64,000 nucleotides of DNA from Burhinus oedicnemus (taxonomy: Eukaryota > Chordata > Aves > Charadriiformes > Burhinidae), in the NCBI GenBank assembly GCA_008921705.1, contig VFFE01006709.1:124436-188435 (forward strand). The letters are read 5' to 3'. This document shows, piece by piece, positions 13,074 through 27,800 of this stretch. Each line of letters opens with the position of its first letter. Within the stretch, counting starts at the first letter, position 1. Under the pieces are notes generated by a model. It saw only the letters and a list, made by a program, of their open reading frames with translations, was not told the origin of the DNA and searched no databases. The translations under genes were made by a program, and so were the position numbers.

Positions 13074-16000
13074 AATTAAAGATAAATAAAAAGTGAAATA
13101 TAACCACTTCTGAGAACACTGGTGGCAAGGTTATACTATACTGTAGATTTGTCTGGTAACAACAAGAATAAAGAACAACTTTTAGCAAGGGAGAACATCA
13201 AATGGACTTTCTTTACCTATCAGAAGCGCTAGGGCTTAAAAAAATAACAGACATCTTATCACATCCTTCACAAGTTGTCAATAAAAATTTCTAAGGCTTG
13301 AGGTCACACAGAAATATTTTGAGAAATTACAGAAAATCTGCAGTGGAAGCTTACAAAATGAAGACCAGAACTCCTGTTGTGTTTCCAAGGGTAGCAGCAT
13401 CAGATTTGTGTTCACCAGTTGAGGCTTTTGTGAATAGTTTTGTTTTTGTTTTTTTTCTTTTCCTCATTATGACAAACTGCTGGAGTTGCCACTAGCTATA
13501 GTTTTCACCAGAACAATTACACTATGGGATTTGAAAATGTTTCCGTTCAGAGTCTCTGATGCTGTGGATTCTGCGTTTTGCTAGCAGCTGTTACTATTGG
13601 GAATTTAGATGCAGGCAGATCAGCTAAAGCCCAGAACTGATGAGATGAAAGTTACTGAATGAGAGGTCTTCAGGAATTGAAACACAGTATCTGCACCTTG
13701 TGCACCACAAATACCTTGTGTTTTGTCATATTTATCTTTAATGCCTATTTTCTTTACCAATTAAATATTTTTCTGTTCATAATCAACTGTAGTTAAGAAC
13801 TTGTCCAGCTTACTAGTGCATTATTGTTGTCCACCTCGGGTAGTGATGAATGATACAATCTTTTTTCTAGCTATGGTTAATCAGAAAAATATTTTGGCTT
13901 CTTTTGGCAGTGAACTTGCCACAATGATCTATGCTTTAATGTGCAACTTCCAGGTTCCAAACAACATAAATTTTAATAGCTACTGTACCACTGGAAAACA
14001 GGAGAGAGTGTAACTGTCATTCAAGGTCTACTGTGGCAAGTTGAGATGTACCATTACACTCTCTGGGCCACACTGTGGTGGAGTTTCTAGCATGTTACTG
14101 GCACAAATCAAGTAAAACATGGAACAAGTATTTGTAGCCAGGTTGAAGAGTCAGCTGCATAACCAGAACCTAGCCAAAATGAATTAGAGTAAAGCATTTT
14201 CTATTGACTTTTGCTGCTAACCTGATTGTAAGAACTTTGTCTTCCCTCAGAAAAGATGTACTATGAGTTGAACATTAAAATCGTAGTGTACTTAATGCAG
14301 ATGTAATTGCATTTTTAGATTATAAAGATATAGCGTCATTTCCTTCTCAGGAGAATCTTAAGGCAGGGCCTTTAGTACTGGAATCTGCAAATTATTTGTA
14401 CATTTTTAATGTGCACAAAATACGTGTATGATTGCCTGATAGCAGTCAGTAGTTTATTGAGGAAGAAAACCAGTATTCATCAAGAAGCTTTTAAGAAGAG
14501 AAACCACATCAGTGTATTGCCAAACATGAAAGCAGTAAGAAAACTCCAGTGTGTTGAGGGAGGATACAGTGAAAAAGAAAAATCTTCTCCTGTTAATTTG
14601 GAACATAAAAAAAGACTAATTTAAAACTGTTTGTAGTATCTGGTACCTGCTGCACAAACCACTTCAACTTACGTTTACCTAGAGCTCTCTTAAGCACAAG
14701 TGGTTTATATGAAAAAAAATTTAACTGCATTACAGCAGAGCACGTAACTTCAATTTAAAACAGCATGCCAAAATAATACCAATGCATTCCAGAAACATCT
14801 ATAAAGGCAGAACTAATGCAGCGCTGTTTTTATTAATGCCCAGTTATGTCAAGATGCATAACAGGCCTTCATGATTATAATAAATCAGTGACAAGGTATG
14901 CAATAAAAGTCATACTGTAGCTTAGGGTTATGTTTTCTGATTGGTAACTGATGAAGTCATACTATTAACTTACTGGAGACTGCTGGAAGGGTAAGGTGTA
15001 ATCACATTGTTTAGATTATGCACTAGTTTCCATTTTATAGCAAACTATAAAGTACACCTATTTTTTTCTGAAGTATTATTTGAAGCATTTATAATATTTC
15101 TGCTTGTACTACATGTGGACTTTTTTTTTTTTTTAAATACTTCTAAAAAAAAAAAAGTCATTTAATAGCTCACTGATCATACCAGCTTTGACACCTTTTA
15201 TTGTACTGACAAGTACCACAGTGCTGCTGTGCATACCTTTGGGTATTTATTTGTTAAAATATCCTGTTTTCTTCATTATCTCACTGACTATGAATGTTCA
15301 GAACAGTGAGGAATAGCTAAAGATCTATGAAAACAGCAGCTGGTCAGTGCAATTAAAAAGACATTCTTACACTTGGAGAATTGGATTCTCAGCTTTAAGG
15401 TCTGCTATGAAGAAAGAAATAAAACTTTGTAATTTATATTCTTCGGTTCCATAGTAAGTAAAACCGTGGAATGCGTGCAAGTGTTTAAAGAGTAGGTCAG
15501 AATCTGACTAGGAGATCGGGCTTACAGAATAATTTCTCTGATTTCATCCTAAGCATTGAGGAATGGAGTGAGAAAGCAAGTTCAGGATGTTCTTTTGCCT
15601 CCCCAAAAGAGCATAAAAATACTAGCAAGTTACTTTTTGGAATCCTTTTGAGATGCAGTTTTGTCCTGATCACTTTCCTCATTCTGCAGGGCAGCAGAGG
15701 CAGCTCTTTCAGCTCTATGAAGGGAGAACACTAAGAACTGCCCTCTCGCTGGTTAAGGAATTTTGTAAAGGTTAAGGAATTATATATCTGGAGGGAATCC
15801 CAGTTTGATCTCCTCCACAAAAGAGGCCAACAGTAACAGCAGGGTGTTACTGATTAAAGGCTGGAAAACGCAGAAAGTACCATTTTACAAAGGACTAAAG
15901 AAAAAGTTCATATTGTGCAATTTGAAAATACATTACAGCAAACATTTAAAAACAGTATTTATTTCATCAATTGTAATAAATTATTTTTAATTTTACAAAT

Positions 16001-18640
16001 GATTATACCTAACAACAACTTATAGTACAGATAACCTTTAAATAGTATTTCTGTATTTGAAAGCTTTTCTTTTTTTTTTTTATCTGAAATAAAAAAGTCC
16101 AGCTTGTGCTTTATACTCAATATTAAAGTGTTTTGTCAAATACAGGATTTAATGGAGTAAATTCTGCTTAATCTGCAGATACTATTGAAAACAGTCCCAG
16201 CTAGTTGCTTCCCCAGAAGTCATGGGAACTTTGCTTGAGTACTGAGCCCAGGAGAGAGGCCAAGTAACAACTGACTGCAAACTACTTCATACATTATTAT
16301 CCAGCAAGAATTGCCTGGAGTTATTTTACACTTCATACATTAAAGTATATTTTTGCAATACTTCCCCTAAATGATAGTAGCAAGTTCCCGATAACCTTTT
16401 CCCTATACCGTGGGTCATTAAGCAAGATTTGAAACAGCAACTTTCACTGCCGTTGCATGGACCAGTGCTTTCTAAGCGAAAGAAATAATTATCTGCATGG
16501 TAGCGGTACTAAGACAGTATCCTCTGGAAGAACATAAAACATGTGTCTTTTTTATGTAATTATGTAAAATTATCCTAACCCTCCTTCTCACCTCTAGATT
16601 ATTTTACTTTAGTAAAACAACCTGAAGATACCTCTGTCTTGCCTACCAGTGAATTAAAAATGAGAAGGTTTTTTTTAAACTAAATCCACTGATTCCAAAG
16701 ACTCTTCATGCCAGTATGGCTGGAATGAAAAATAATAAGCATCCTGGAAGAACAGTGTGCTTGTTAGTAGTGAAAATGCCTGTGTAATACTTCTGTTACA
16801 TGCTGTAGCCTAATCCCATATTATTTAATGTTTGTTCATATAGTTGTCAGAAAAAATACGCTGAATTTGTACCTCTGTGGAAGCCAAAGGCAAATATGTC
16901 AGTATTTCAGTGGAAGTATTGGGAGCACAAGCGCAGAAGTTGGTAATGGAATATGCCTAAAATATCAAAAGCCATTTGTGCTACATAGGACAGTATAACA
17001 ACAATTTTGCAGAAGAAAGCAATTGAAATAGGCCTTCCTTTATTTAAATACCTCAGTTGTATTAAATGGTCCATCTCCACAATTTTCAGATCTATAAACG
17101 AGGTCATAGGAAAATAAAATGTTCGCTTATGCTCATAAATACCAGGGAATACAGTTCAGGAGATCTGATTCCCACTGTCATGTTCTCACCATTAGTTATG
17201 GCTACCATATCTTTACTTTTTCGCATTGGAAATTCTGACCAGCTTTTGAAGATCTTTTCTGTTTCTCCAACATTTTGTCTATGAGGCCACGGATGCATTT
17301 TATTATGTCCTACTATTGTTTTACACACATGCAGTAACTTTTGAAACATCACTAACGTTTCAGATCTGCTTCACGGGCTCGGGCCATCTGCTTGTTTCAC
17401 ATACACATTTTCTCTTGGGGAAACGCCAGGCTGAAATCTGTAAGCACTACTTTGTAGAAACTTCAATATCAGTTCAATACCTTTCTGTCTTGTGTTTCAC
17501 TCAGAAGCTCCCTACGATGAAAAAACATTTACAGTGCCTTTCCTATTCTGAGTCTCTGTATTTCACTGTCCATCCCTCTGCACCCACTTTTCTCACTTAT
17601 TTCTTGCACAATTTTTCTTTATTTCTTTTTTTTTTTTTAAAGGTAACTCTAAACATAGTTTCTTATTGTAGCTATTTCACACTTCAGCAATACTACCATC
17701 TCTGAAATCCTTCCTCAAGATGCGTATCCGATACTACCTCCCTATTAGACAAACAAAAATGGATATATTAGAAAAAAGTGAGAGATTATTATTTACAGTC
17801 ATAGAAAAAACATTTATTTTTTTGAACTATTGAATTGTGGACACTTACAAACTCTGACAACATGCATGATTCTTCTCTCTCCCTCTCTCTCCCTATTATA
17901 TAGTAAATGCAATGCATTGTTTTGAATTGGGTCCAGATGGCAGCGTGAATTATAAGACACATGCTTAGCTTTGTACATTGTGAGTATTCCTGCTGTCTCA
18001 GTATACAGCTCAGCGTGTGCCATAATTCTTTACAAAACCAGGACATTTAGCAAGTTTTTAGGACAGCAACCTTGAGTTTATGAAACCTAGTGCAATTGTG
18101 GCTTGACTTCCAAATCGGACAAAATTTGCAATTTATATTAGTCTGATACATGACTTTAAGGTCAGTATGGTTCACAAATAATAATGTGGTTGATGGCATT
18201 TAGTGGCACATAATTAAAAAAAATAGATACTTAAAAAAAATCCCCTTTAATATCTGAATAGCACTTAATCCAAAATTCAGAGCTTATTCACTGTCTTACC
18301 TTTAAGGAATGACGGTTTATTTAAACCCAACAATACAAAAGGATAGACTTAACTATGTCGAGTGATCAAGGTTTTCCTGTGTTATCATTATGAGCAGCCC
18401 TGTGGAGATACCTTAGTTTGATTGTTCATTATCATACCCAAAAAAGATATGTTGGGTAAACCCACCCACAGGAGTGAACGACTGTAAAACACAAGGTTGG
18501 GTGTCTTTGACCTTCCGGATGAACCAAATATCCAAGTCTTGCAAAAGGAGAAAAAACGCCACCATGTTAAAACACGCTGTGTGTGTACTAATAATTGTTC
18601 AGTGTCCCTCTTATTTTAATGATACTTTATCCCAGAAGAG
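13074..18640. other. AT-rich non-genic sequence, no gene seen
   Basis: No gene or interspersed repeat was recognised. Features of note are homopolymer tracts (T14 at 15121-15134, A12 at 15145-15156, T12 at 16070-16081, a T run near 17.63 kb) and a CT-rich patch at about 17871-17895. Open frames at 13.3, 13.8, 14.4, 15.5-16.0, 16.9-17.7 and 17.8-18.0 kb are short, often overlap on both strands, and show no motif I can name. Confidence 0.5.
15118..15159. repeat. T14/A12 inverted repeat
   Basis: GAC followed by fourteen T, a ten-base spacer, twelve A and then GTC forms an inverted repeat whose arms extend beyond the homopolymers by the matching GAC/GTC ends. It could form a hairpin or cruciform in single strands. 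It may simply be two expanded homopolymers that happen to face each other. Confidence 0.7.
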
Positions 18641-18649
18641 GGACTTTTT

Positions 18650-18813
18650 AGAGACCATAAAACAGAGAGATAAAGAGGCTGTGGATTCTCCATTCCTCGC
18701 GTTATTCAAAACTTAATTGGATATGAGCAGCTAGCCTTGCTTTGACCAAGATGTCGTACCAGCTGACCTCCTGCAGTCCTTTGCAACCTGGTTTATTCCA
18801 TGATTCTGTGATA
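18650..18813 (+). repeat. CR1 LINE 3'-end fragment
   Basis: From 'gataaagaggctgtggattc' through 'ttattcaaaacttaattgga', 'ctgacctcctgcagtccttt' and 'ccatgattctgtgat' the order of blocks follows the CR1 3' region (aggttgtggagtctcc..., ttcaaaacccgactgga..., gacctccagaggtccctt..., ttctatgattctgtga). Many substitutions indicate an old copy. It is on the plus strand and truncated at its 5' end. Confidence 0.85.
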
Positions 18814-21800
18814 ACACATGTCATTTTGCAGATCCCCAAATATTTTTGTCTACTAGTAAATGGCTATGGACAGCCTGAAGAATAGAAACACAAGCTTACA
18901 AAACCGGACAAGCAGCAAGGAAGCTTTGCAATTATATTTTGGAAGACTCAGATTTTCCCTTGGACATGCTATAGAGGCTTATAACCACACATAATTTTTG
19001 TGTATGGTGAAATGGTATTTTCAGAGTTCATAAATGGTCCAATGATAAAATAGAAGGTTCCTTACTGTGATACAACAGGACAACATTTATCCTCCTCAGT
19101 CAAACTAGAAAAGAACGTGGTGTACTTTCTACTGACTTTGCAGCTTTGCATTCTTTCTGCACGATTATGTAAAAATATAATCTACCATCATTGTAAAGGG
19201 TAGCAGAGTTATCTTTTTTGTCTAATCTAATATAACCAATGCTTGTGAACTTTTCAAATCCTAGACACGTAGAGTGAGCAGAGGCCTTGAGGACACTTGT
19301 TTCAAGGAGTATCTGTTCGGAGACATTGCAGATCTGATCTACCTCACTTCTTTGAAGCAGACTAGAGCATAGTCAGGCAAGCAGATAGATGGTTAGAAAT
19401 GCAGATGTTTGTCTAACACAGCAGTTCTCAGACCTCTGTGCTTGTAAGCCTGCTTCCCTTGTGTGACTTCTGCCTTGCCTTCCCCTGCGGCAGCTGACTG
19501 CCCATTGGACACGTTCCTACCAGATGAGAAAAACTCTTAACTCCAGCTGGGGTCATGGCTCCTAATTAGGGAGCAGCTGGTCTAACTAGGTCTCAGTAAA
19601 CTAAACACAATGTCTCTCAGTAAACTGCTCCAGAATTTCCTGATGCTGGCAATTTTGGAAGGTTTTTCCTAATATCCAACTTACCCAACTGGATTTTCAT
19701 TTACTTTTGATTTTTTTTTTTTTTTCTGGCAAATTGAACTTTCCTGTTAGCATGAAGAATATCTGAATGCTGTACTCTTTACAAACACTCTTTACAGACT
19801 GAAAGACATGTCTTACCCTCACTTTTTTCTAGAATAAATTCCTTCAAGTCTCCTGGAGATACCGTGTTTTCTGAAAGCATTTCCTTCTTGTTCTCCTCCA
19901 AATGCTTTCCCCCATGTTTATATCTTTCCTGCATGACAGTGCCTGAAACTGTGCATACACTCAGTCGAGGTTTCATCACAGAGAAATTTTTCACATGATT
20001 TTGACATGCCAGTTATGTTAATATGTTCTATACTGAACAACCCTTTTTTGCAGTATTGCACTATTAACTTGGATTGTTTGGGATTCACTTCACTGGATTC
20101 ACTTCACTTCCCAATCTGCTATCTACTAGTTATTCCCCGCTTTTTTATTTATTTAATTTCATTTGTGACACTTGGCATTTGCCTTTGTTACTATCATTCT
20201 GAATTATAACTCAAATTTTACAAGATAGTTTTTGATTCTGAATCTGTCCTTCAAAGTGATTGTAACCCCTTTTCGTTTACTATTGACATGCATACACACA
20301 ACCTTGTGAAATTTAATTAATTTTATGAAAATGTAACTAGAGAAAGTAACATATACGTCAGCCTCTGCTTAATTTGTCCTCTTTCTCCATTAAGTAATGG
20401 ACTTAGATAGTGTCTTTTTTCTTATTAAGACATAAAATACATACCTCCAATCAAGTAGTGCACTTAAGCCTTTTGGCTAAAGTGAAAATGCATTGTCTAA
20501 TAAAATTAAAAGGTATCATTTCCGTTAAACTCAGTGAGAAAACTCCTCAGGAACTAAAAGAATGAAGAAAATATGATTTAACTTGTAGTCTAATCAGAGA
20601 GCATGCAAAAACGTGTATTGGAGCTTCAAGTGTTTGATACCTATAATAATTTGGCTTGTAAGTCTTCGTAGGAATGACAATCTTGTTCGTGTTTACTGAG
20701 TCACATGTGAAAGACTTCATTTGGGCAGATGTAGCTAACAACTTTGTAGGTACAATGGAAAAAAGAAATATTTTTGAAGATTTCCTTCCTAATTTACTAT
20801 CTCTTTAGTTCCTGGCCAGCATTCTAAGTCTTGTAAAAAGGCAGTTTAAGAACTCCTGAGGAGTTAAATGGAACAATACTTTTACCTTCCTGTCCTGATG
20901 TTGTTAAGAATAATAAACTCATTAGTATTCTGAAGTATTTTTTATAATTGATGACTCTATTGCTGTTAAACTATGAAGCATATATAGAAAATACATAGAA
21001 AATTAATAATTATGAATTTTTAATTGTATTAAGTATACAGGCCATATTTGGGATATCAGTGGACTGTCAGTTCCAATTAATTTGCGCATTTTATGTGTGA
21101 CTGGCATCTGTACTTCCATTGTAAACAATTTAACATTTCACGTTTATTTTCAGGTTTTTTTTTCTATCAAAGAATAATATATATATTATTTTTTTTTAAC
21201 TCAAAAGTTACAGGGTTACTGTCAAGTGTTTATGAAATAATTAATTGCAGAAGTTCTCTGGTGCATATATAAAAATTTCTGTATTTCATCCACCAAAGGA
21301 AATATAAAGCATTACATTTTATACTACTAAATGATTAAAATCTTTCTTTTTCCAGTGGGAAGAGTTATATCCGAATTCTTTGAACTAATGAGGTACTAGC
21401 TGAGCAAGGCTGGACAAATGGTACAAATCATACAGATGAAGAACTGATTGCATATTATGTAGCAGGTGAGTTTAAGGAATGGCATCTCACTGCTCTCAGA
21501 CATCCTTTATGTTCAGCTCACTCAATATCATATGACTGTAATAAAATGTTCCTTTAGCTATTAGAGTCAAAATGTTGTAATCAAGACATGTGAAATACTG
21601 TTAGCCAGCAAAATCTAAAAAAGTTTAAAAAGACAGCAATAAGACAGTATGACAAACTCTTACATTATGCCATGTGTTTTAATATCTCCTTGCAGTGAGG
21701 ATTTTATAGGTATTTTAAGATGGTCAAGCTTTCCCCTAATTTTTTCTAAGGAATTGTGAAAGTTCTCCTTTCTTCTGGTCTAGATATCTCTCTGATTAGA

Positions 21801-24800
21801 CATAGGCAGTAAAGTCTAATCTTCAAAAGTATTTTGGCACTTACTACTGAAGCCATTAAAAATTAAAACACTGAAATAAAACTGATGAAAGGCAGAGAGG
21901 GATGGACACAGTTCTGAAGTTGGGGCAGGCTAAGCCATTTCTTCCTGACATTGGTTTGCATACTGGGATGTGGAGCAGCCAAAGAGAAGGAGAAAGACAC
22001 ACCTCTGCACAGCAATGATTTCTACAACTGCCATGTACTCTGAAGGAGCTGCGGGAGCCCTGCTAGAACAGTGTGAATTCCCGCAGCTGTGCCAGAGAAG
22101 GGATGGATATCCCCTAAGCTCTGTGCTTCTAGTAACTCCACACCTACTGAGACCCTTGACAACATTGGACAGCTTGAGCTCACAGAGATTTAGCAGCGAC
22201 TGCAGTTGTGTAAACTATGTTGGTTATGATATTTCATTGTTTCAGTCATTCTCAATACAAGTACAGACAGAGGAATAGATTTTTTTTTCCTTTTTTCAGT
22301 TTTTTTTTTTTTTTTTTTAAATAAACAAGTTCACCTACATACAGCCTCTCACTCTAAGGCACGTTCTCCTCACCTTGTATCATCTTAATGTCTGTTGCAT
22401 TACATTCTCCAGATTTGCAAATACAGTGAAACTACTGGTATCAAAACTGTATGCAATATTGCAGACCCGATCTCACTAATGTTACACAAAATAATAACAC
22501 CCATGTATTTCTATTCAGTCCTCCCTATTTGTAGACCTAAAGGTCATATTCACTCCGTTAACCATAGCTTGACAGCGGAAGGAATGCAAGTGTTCCCACT
22601 ATTCTGACTCTAAATCTTTTTTAATCATTACTCTGCAGGATGCAGCCACTATTTCATAAATAAAATCTGCATTCTTTACTATAGAACATATAGCTCTGAA
22701 TTTGGCAATGGTGAAATAAAATTTTAATGATCCAAGCTTGCCAAATGATCCAGATCACTTTATATCACTTCCTTCCTTCCAGTCTGACACTATTCATGGA
22801 TTCCACACATTTTATCAACTGTAATTTTATATTCACTTTCAGATCATTGATAAAAATGTTGAATTCCAATAACCTTAGTACTAATGCCAGGAAACCCCTG
22901 TCAGACGCAGTCTTACTGAATGAAGATTTCTAATGGATATCTACTCTGAGATCTAGAAATAAACCATTTTTTAAGCTAGTTAACTATGTGCTTTACTATT
23001 ATTTTAAAGAATATTTTTTTCAGTTATAGTTGAAAAATCTAAATATATTGCCATTCAATTTATAATGTGGTCCAAAGCCAAATATAAACCAAAGAAAGTT
23101 TCTTTATTGTACTATTCTTTATACCTTGAAATCGTAATTAATTGAGTCCAATATCAACTTTTCATTTATGTTTATAATTTCTTATTAGGAACAGCTTAAT
23201 CCATCTTGATTAACTTGAATGGGAAGAAACTTTTTAAAATTCAAAATAGTGTTTCCTAAGGATTAGCCTCTACAGAGTGAATCTGGAAGCAGGACATCCT
23301 GGTTTTCAAAATAACTAGAAATCTTTTAACTTTTGATTATTTAAAGTTTTCATCGGAATGCAAGGAAAAGATTGACAAGTTTCCCACAGCAGGTGATACG
23401 GTCACCATCAACAGTAGGTTGCAAAAGTCAATTTAGATGATTTATTACAAGCCAAATTTTATTTTATGATGTTTCACATCTTGTACTGGCTGCACTTTGA
23501 GTTGTTTCAGCCATGTCCACAGGCACTAAATTTGATTCTTTAAAGGACAAATACAGGTGTCAATTTTCACAAGTTCATATATTCATTTTCATGATGCTGT
23601 ACGAAACATAATGGGTACATTTAAAAATATATACAGCATTTGATTACATAAGCATTTATATCTCCCCAGTGTTCCTATCAGATGTGGAGACCTGTCAGCA
23701 TGCAATGGGATCCTGTAACTTTTCAACTTTATCTAATTAAAAAAATGAATCAGAAAACCAGAACATTTTATGGATTTTTATTGTTTGGAGATGCCCATAA
23801 TTGCTTTGCCTTGAAAAAATACATGCCATATTCCAACTATGCTCTCCAGAGATCTGGAACAAGAACTCCCCTTGCTAACTTTTAGTTATGTTTCTCTTAC
23901 TGCTGGTGCTTTTGTTTCAAATTACCCATCCAGTCATTACCTTTTGCAGATTTTTATATTAAGTGCAACAGTTACAAATGCTTTAATTTTATATTTTATT
24001 ATTCAATAAAGCCCTCCAGCTGGCCAGATTCCTCCTGTGTAAACATTCTGACACTTTTGTTTAGAAGATATAGCAGCATGTGTAAGGAAATGGCCAATGA
24101 AATCTCCATTATCTCTGTTTGACAGGGAATGCTTTGAAAGGCTGTGTATTTTTAATGAATAGGAAAAATCAAAGACAGAAAAACATCACGGGCCTTTATA
24201 CATAACAAAAAGGGCATATTTATTGACTCATTAATACTAAGCGTCTGATCGCTGCGTTGACAGTCGGCAGTCTCAAGTGTTCCATCACCTACAGGGAGTA
24301 TTCAATATATGGAATAAACAGTTCAGTATAAACTGAGGGGCCATTTTTCTGTCAGAATAGTGGGTGGGTCTATTAAGTTAATTTATTAACAGCGAAACTC
24401 AAGTCACAAAACCTCAGATGAAATTCCAGGCCATAACTCATAATTTCATAGCTTTCTGTTCTAGATTATTCTCTCCTCCCCAAGCCTTGAACATATTTCT
24501 ACAAAAAAAAAAAAAAAAAGCTACCTTCCTTTTTTCTCTCTTTTGACCCTTCTTCCAGGCTTGGTATTGATTTTATTTCTTCCCTCACTTCCCTTGCAGA
24601 GTTTTCAACAGCTCATCTCCCTCCATTCTGTTCCCTTCTCGTACTGTACTACTGACACATGTTCATCCCTTGTTGTTGCTCAAATGTTCAATATTTGCTC
24701 TTCCCATTTCTCATCTTATCTTTCATTAGAGCTCCCCTTTCTTTCAAATGAAGATGACTTTTTAGAGTACCAGACTATTAACAGGTCCTATGAAATATTT

Positions 24801-27800
24801 TGGTCTGTGTTCTTCCCAATTGTCTACTGCTAAGTATTTTACAGTGTTTCTTTTCTCTTTAAATGACCAGAGGAATAAAAATATCCTCAGCTTTGTTTAC
24901 TTGAGCATTTAATCTCCCAATAGAACTCACAGTTGGAAAATATTTCCTCTATCCCATCCCCATTTCTCTTCTTTGATTTCAAAAGATAAAGAAGTCAGTG
25001 CGGGTTGCTACTACCCAGATTTATTAACAAAAGGGACAGTATTTCACTAAATTTCTATATAGCCAACGCAGCAGCATGCCTTAATGTAACATTTCCCTTG
25101 CCTTTCTTTGCCAGCCTCTACCACATGCTATTCTCACTTGTTATGCCTCCTCTTCAACATCCAATGTGATTCAATAGGGCAAGGACCTGCTGTGTTTGGA
25201 TAGTGTGTAGCAATTCAGCTTCCTATAGTTCAAGGCAGTTAGGTGCTATTGCATAAAACAAAGAATAATAATCCCATTGCCCTGATTTATAGTGTCCTGT
25301 GTTAACCTAAACTATTCCTATCCTTCCTTCATGTTTACAGTGTCTAATATGGGTGCATAGACATCCATCCAAACTCTAAATACTTTTTTAAAAAAGAAAT
25401 CTTTCCCAGTGATTTTCCTTGTAGGGCAATATCCTTAGTTCTCAATTTGTCAAACTTTTTTTATGATAGAACTTTCATGAAAGCAGCTCCAAGAGGTATG
25501 GTTATTGTGTATCTAAAAGAAAAACTTTGTCATAGTTGTATTACTAGAGAAATATAATGGCCATGTATTTATTTTCCATAATATGTGTGATCTCTTTTGG
25601 CTCCACCGGGATATCAGATCTAATTCTTTATGTATACAGAAAGCCTGATCATGCCTGAATTTAAATTATATAAATAAGCCTAATTTCCTGATAAACAAAG
25701 GAGAAAAAACATTAGCTCACAAATTTTTAAGCTCTCAGACTGTTTAGGTTGGATGATTTTCTGGACATTCCTAAACTGACCATGGAGAGCTATTGGATTT
25801 GTATATATAGAGTAATGAGACCTTAAATAACTTTAAGATACAAGTTGTTCCTAGTTAGAACTGATCATACCTTCTGACTCTTGAATGTTTAAAATTAGAC
25901 TGGGACAAGATAGTCTTAAGAGGAAATGTGAACAAGAGATTTATATGCTGAATACTATGCCCATACAGGTGCTGGCAGGTGTGGAGGATAAGGGGTCAAG
26001 ACCCTGTATTTTGCATTGCACAAAAACTAGTCTCAGTCTGGCCTGCTATAAACAGGCCAGAATTAAAATCTTCAGTATGAAGAATCAGTGAATTAAAATC
26101 TTCAGTAATGTGACTTCTTCCATGGGTAAACATTTTTGCTCCATCAATTTCAGCCCACAAAATTTTCCAGTTCCTTATGAGAATTTACTAGGACAAAAAT
26201 GGTCATAACTTATCAGAACAGCAGCAATTAACAGTCTGTTTGATACCCTATACCAAAGGCTCCAGGAAAATCTATCCTGCAGTTGACCCTGTGATGTCAG
26301 CAGCCACTCCATGTGTTCAGCTCTAACACTTATTTGATCACAGGCCAGGCCTGCTGATTACTGAATGTCAAAGAAAACAAGAAAAACTGAGAAGATAACA
26401 CAAAACTGTGCAGAGGAGGGATAGCTGCTGAGAGGGTTCAAAAAGAGTATTTTGGATGTGAGTCAAGAAAAAGTTGAGATTATTTGCAAAAGAGTGTAAG
26501 GTGAAAGGATATGCCAGTGAAAAGGTCAAAAAGGAAGTTTAAGGAAAAAACAGCTTTTCTTAGATATTTGAGAACCTTGAATTAACATACTAAAGCTTGA
26601 TATTGTTGCAAAGAACCAGCGGCTTTCTCAATCAGATCCTATCAGCCTATTATGTTTACACATGGTATGACTAACAAATTCTGAAGTCCTTGCTCAGATA
26701 CAGCAAATCTTGAATAAAACCTGTGCTGGATCCTACAAGGTAGTTCTTACTAAGCTGCAGCAGAAGGGTAAGATAGGTGTAACTAGATGCCAAATGTAGT
26801 ACTTGAGACATCCAATACCCTGATATACTGATTATTTACATATATGTCTATAACTGCTTACATTAGTCATGCAGTTCCTTTAAAAAAAAAAGCTACAGGG
26901 CAAGATTAGCAGTTGATAAAGGACAAAGTTTTGAAATAAAATTATGCTTTCATTAGTCCTCTTAAAGCTCTTCAAAGTGGTCGGGAACCCCTTTTGACAA
27001 AAACGACTAACTTCCCATTTTTCATAAACGTATGTTGGCATACTTTGTAACTATATGCAGAAAAGAAATCTAGACTTAGTGACCTAACCATGCTGAACTG
27101 GACCTTCTGAGAAGCAAATTTTAAAAGCTTGTTTACAGCTCCATGCTACCATCACTAGATTGTGTCAGTACGCAGAAATAAAAGTACTGTAACTTGCGGG
27201 TCTTTAAATACCAAGCTACATTCCTGATGGGTGATCGCAACAATGGACGTTTTCAGTTAACTGACTGAAGACAAAGCATTCACTCAGAACAACTCTGGAA
27301 AGCGGTCATTCAAGTAAGTGCTTTTCAGTTGTGTTCTTTGGAAAATATTTTCAGCATGCATCTTCGTTCTATTATGCAATGATGCGTAAAAATCTATCAA
27401 ACATGTCTCAAGACAACAAAAGAAATTCCATTGAACAGACTGTCAATCTTGAGATCAATGCTACAAGTTTAGAGATTAATTGATCATATTAAACAAGGCT
27501 TTAAAAAAAAATATTTTACGTATAGCTCTAAAATTGTACTCAATTTAAAATGTCAACTGCTGTATTTCATTATCCCCTTCAGAGTTGCAACCTTGGAGCT
27601 TGTTCTTTCACCAGTTAAGAAAGCAATGTACTGTGCCCTCATGGAGAAAATGAAATCAGAGGTTTTAATCTTTTCCTTATTCAAGTATTTCTTCAGCAAC
27701 AAGTCCAGAATGACAGTGCTGTTACTAACTGTTGCCAATAGGCAAGGCCTGCAATTTAGCTTGGCCTGATTTGACACTGCAGAGATCGTTTACTGTTCTC

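Noticed and set aside
27250..27315. Possible short exon ending in CAAGTAAGTG
   Set aside because: The donor is good, but the upstream acceptor (gttttcag) is short and no frame or transcript context supports it.
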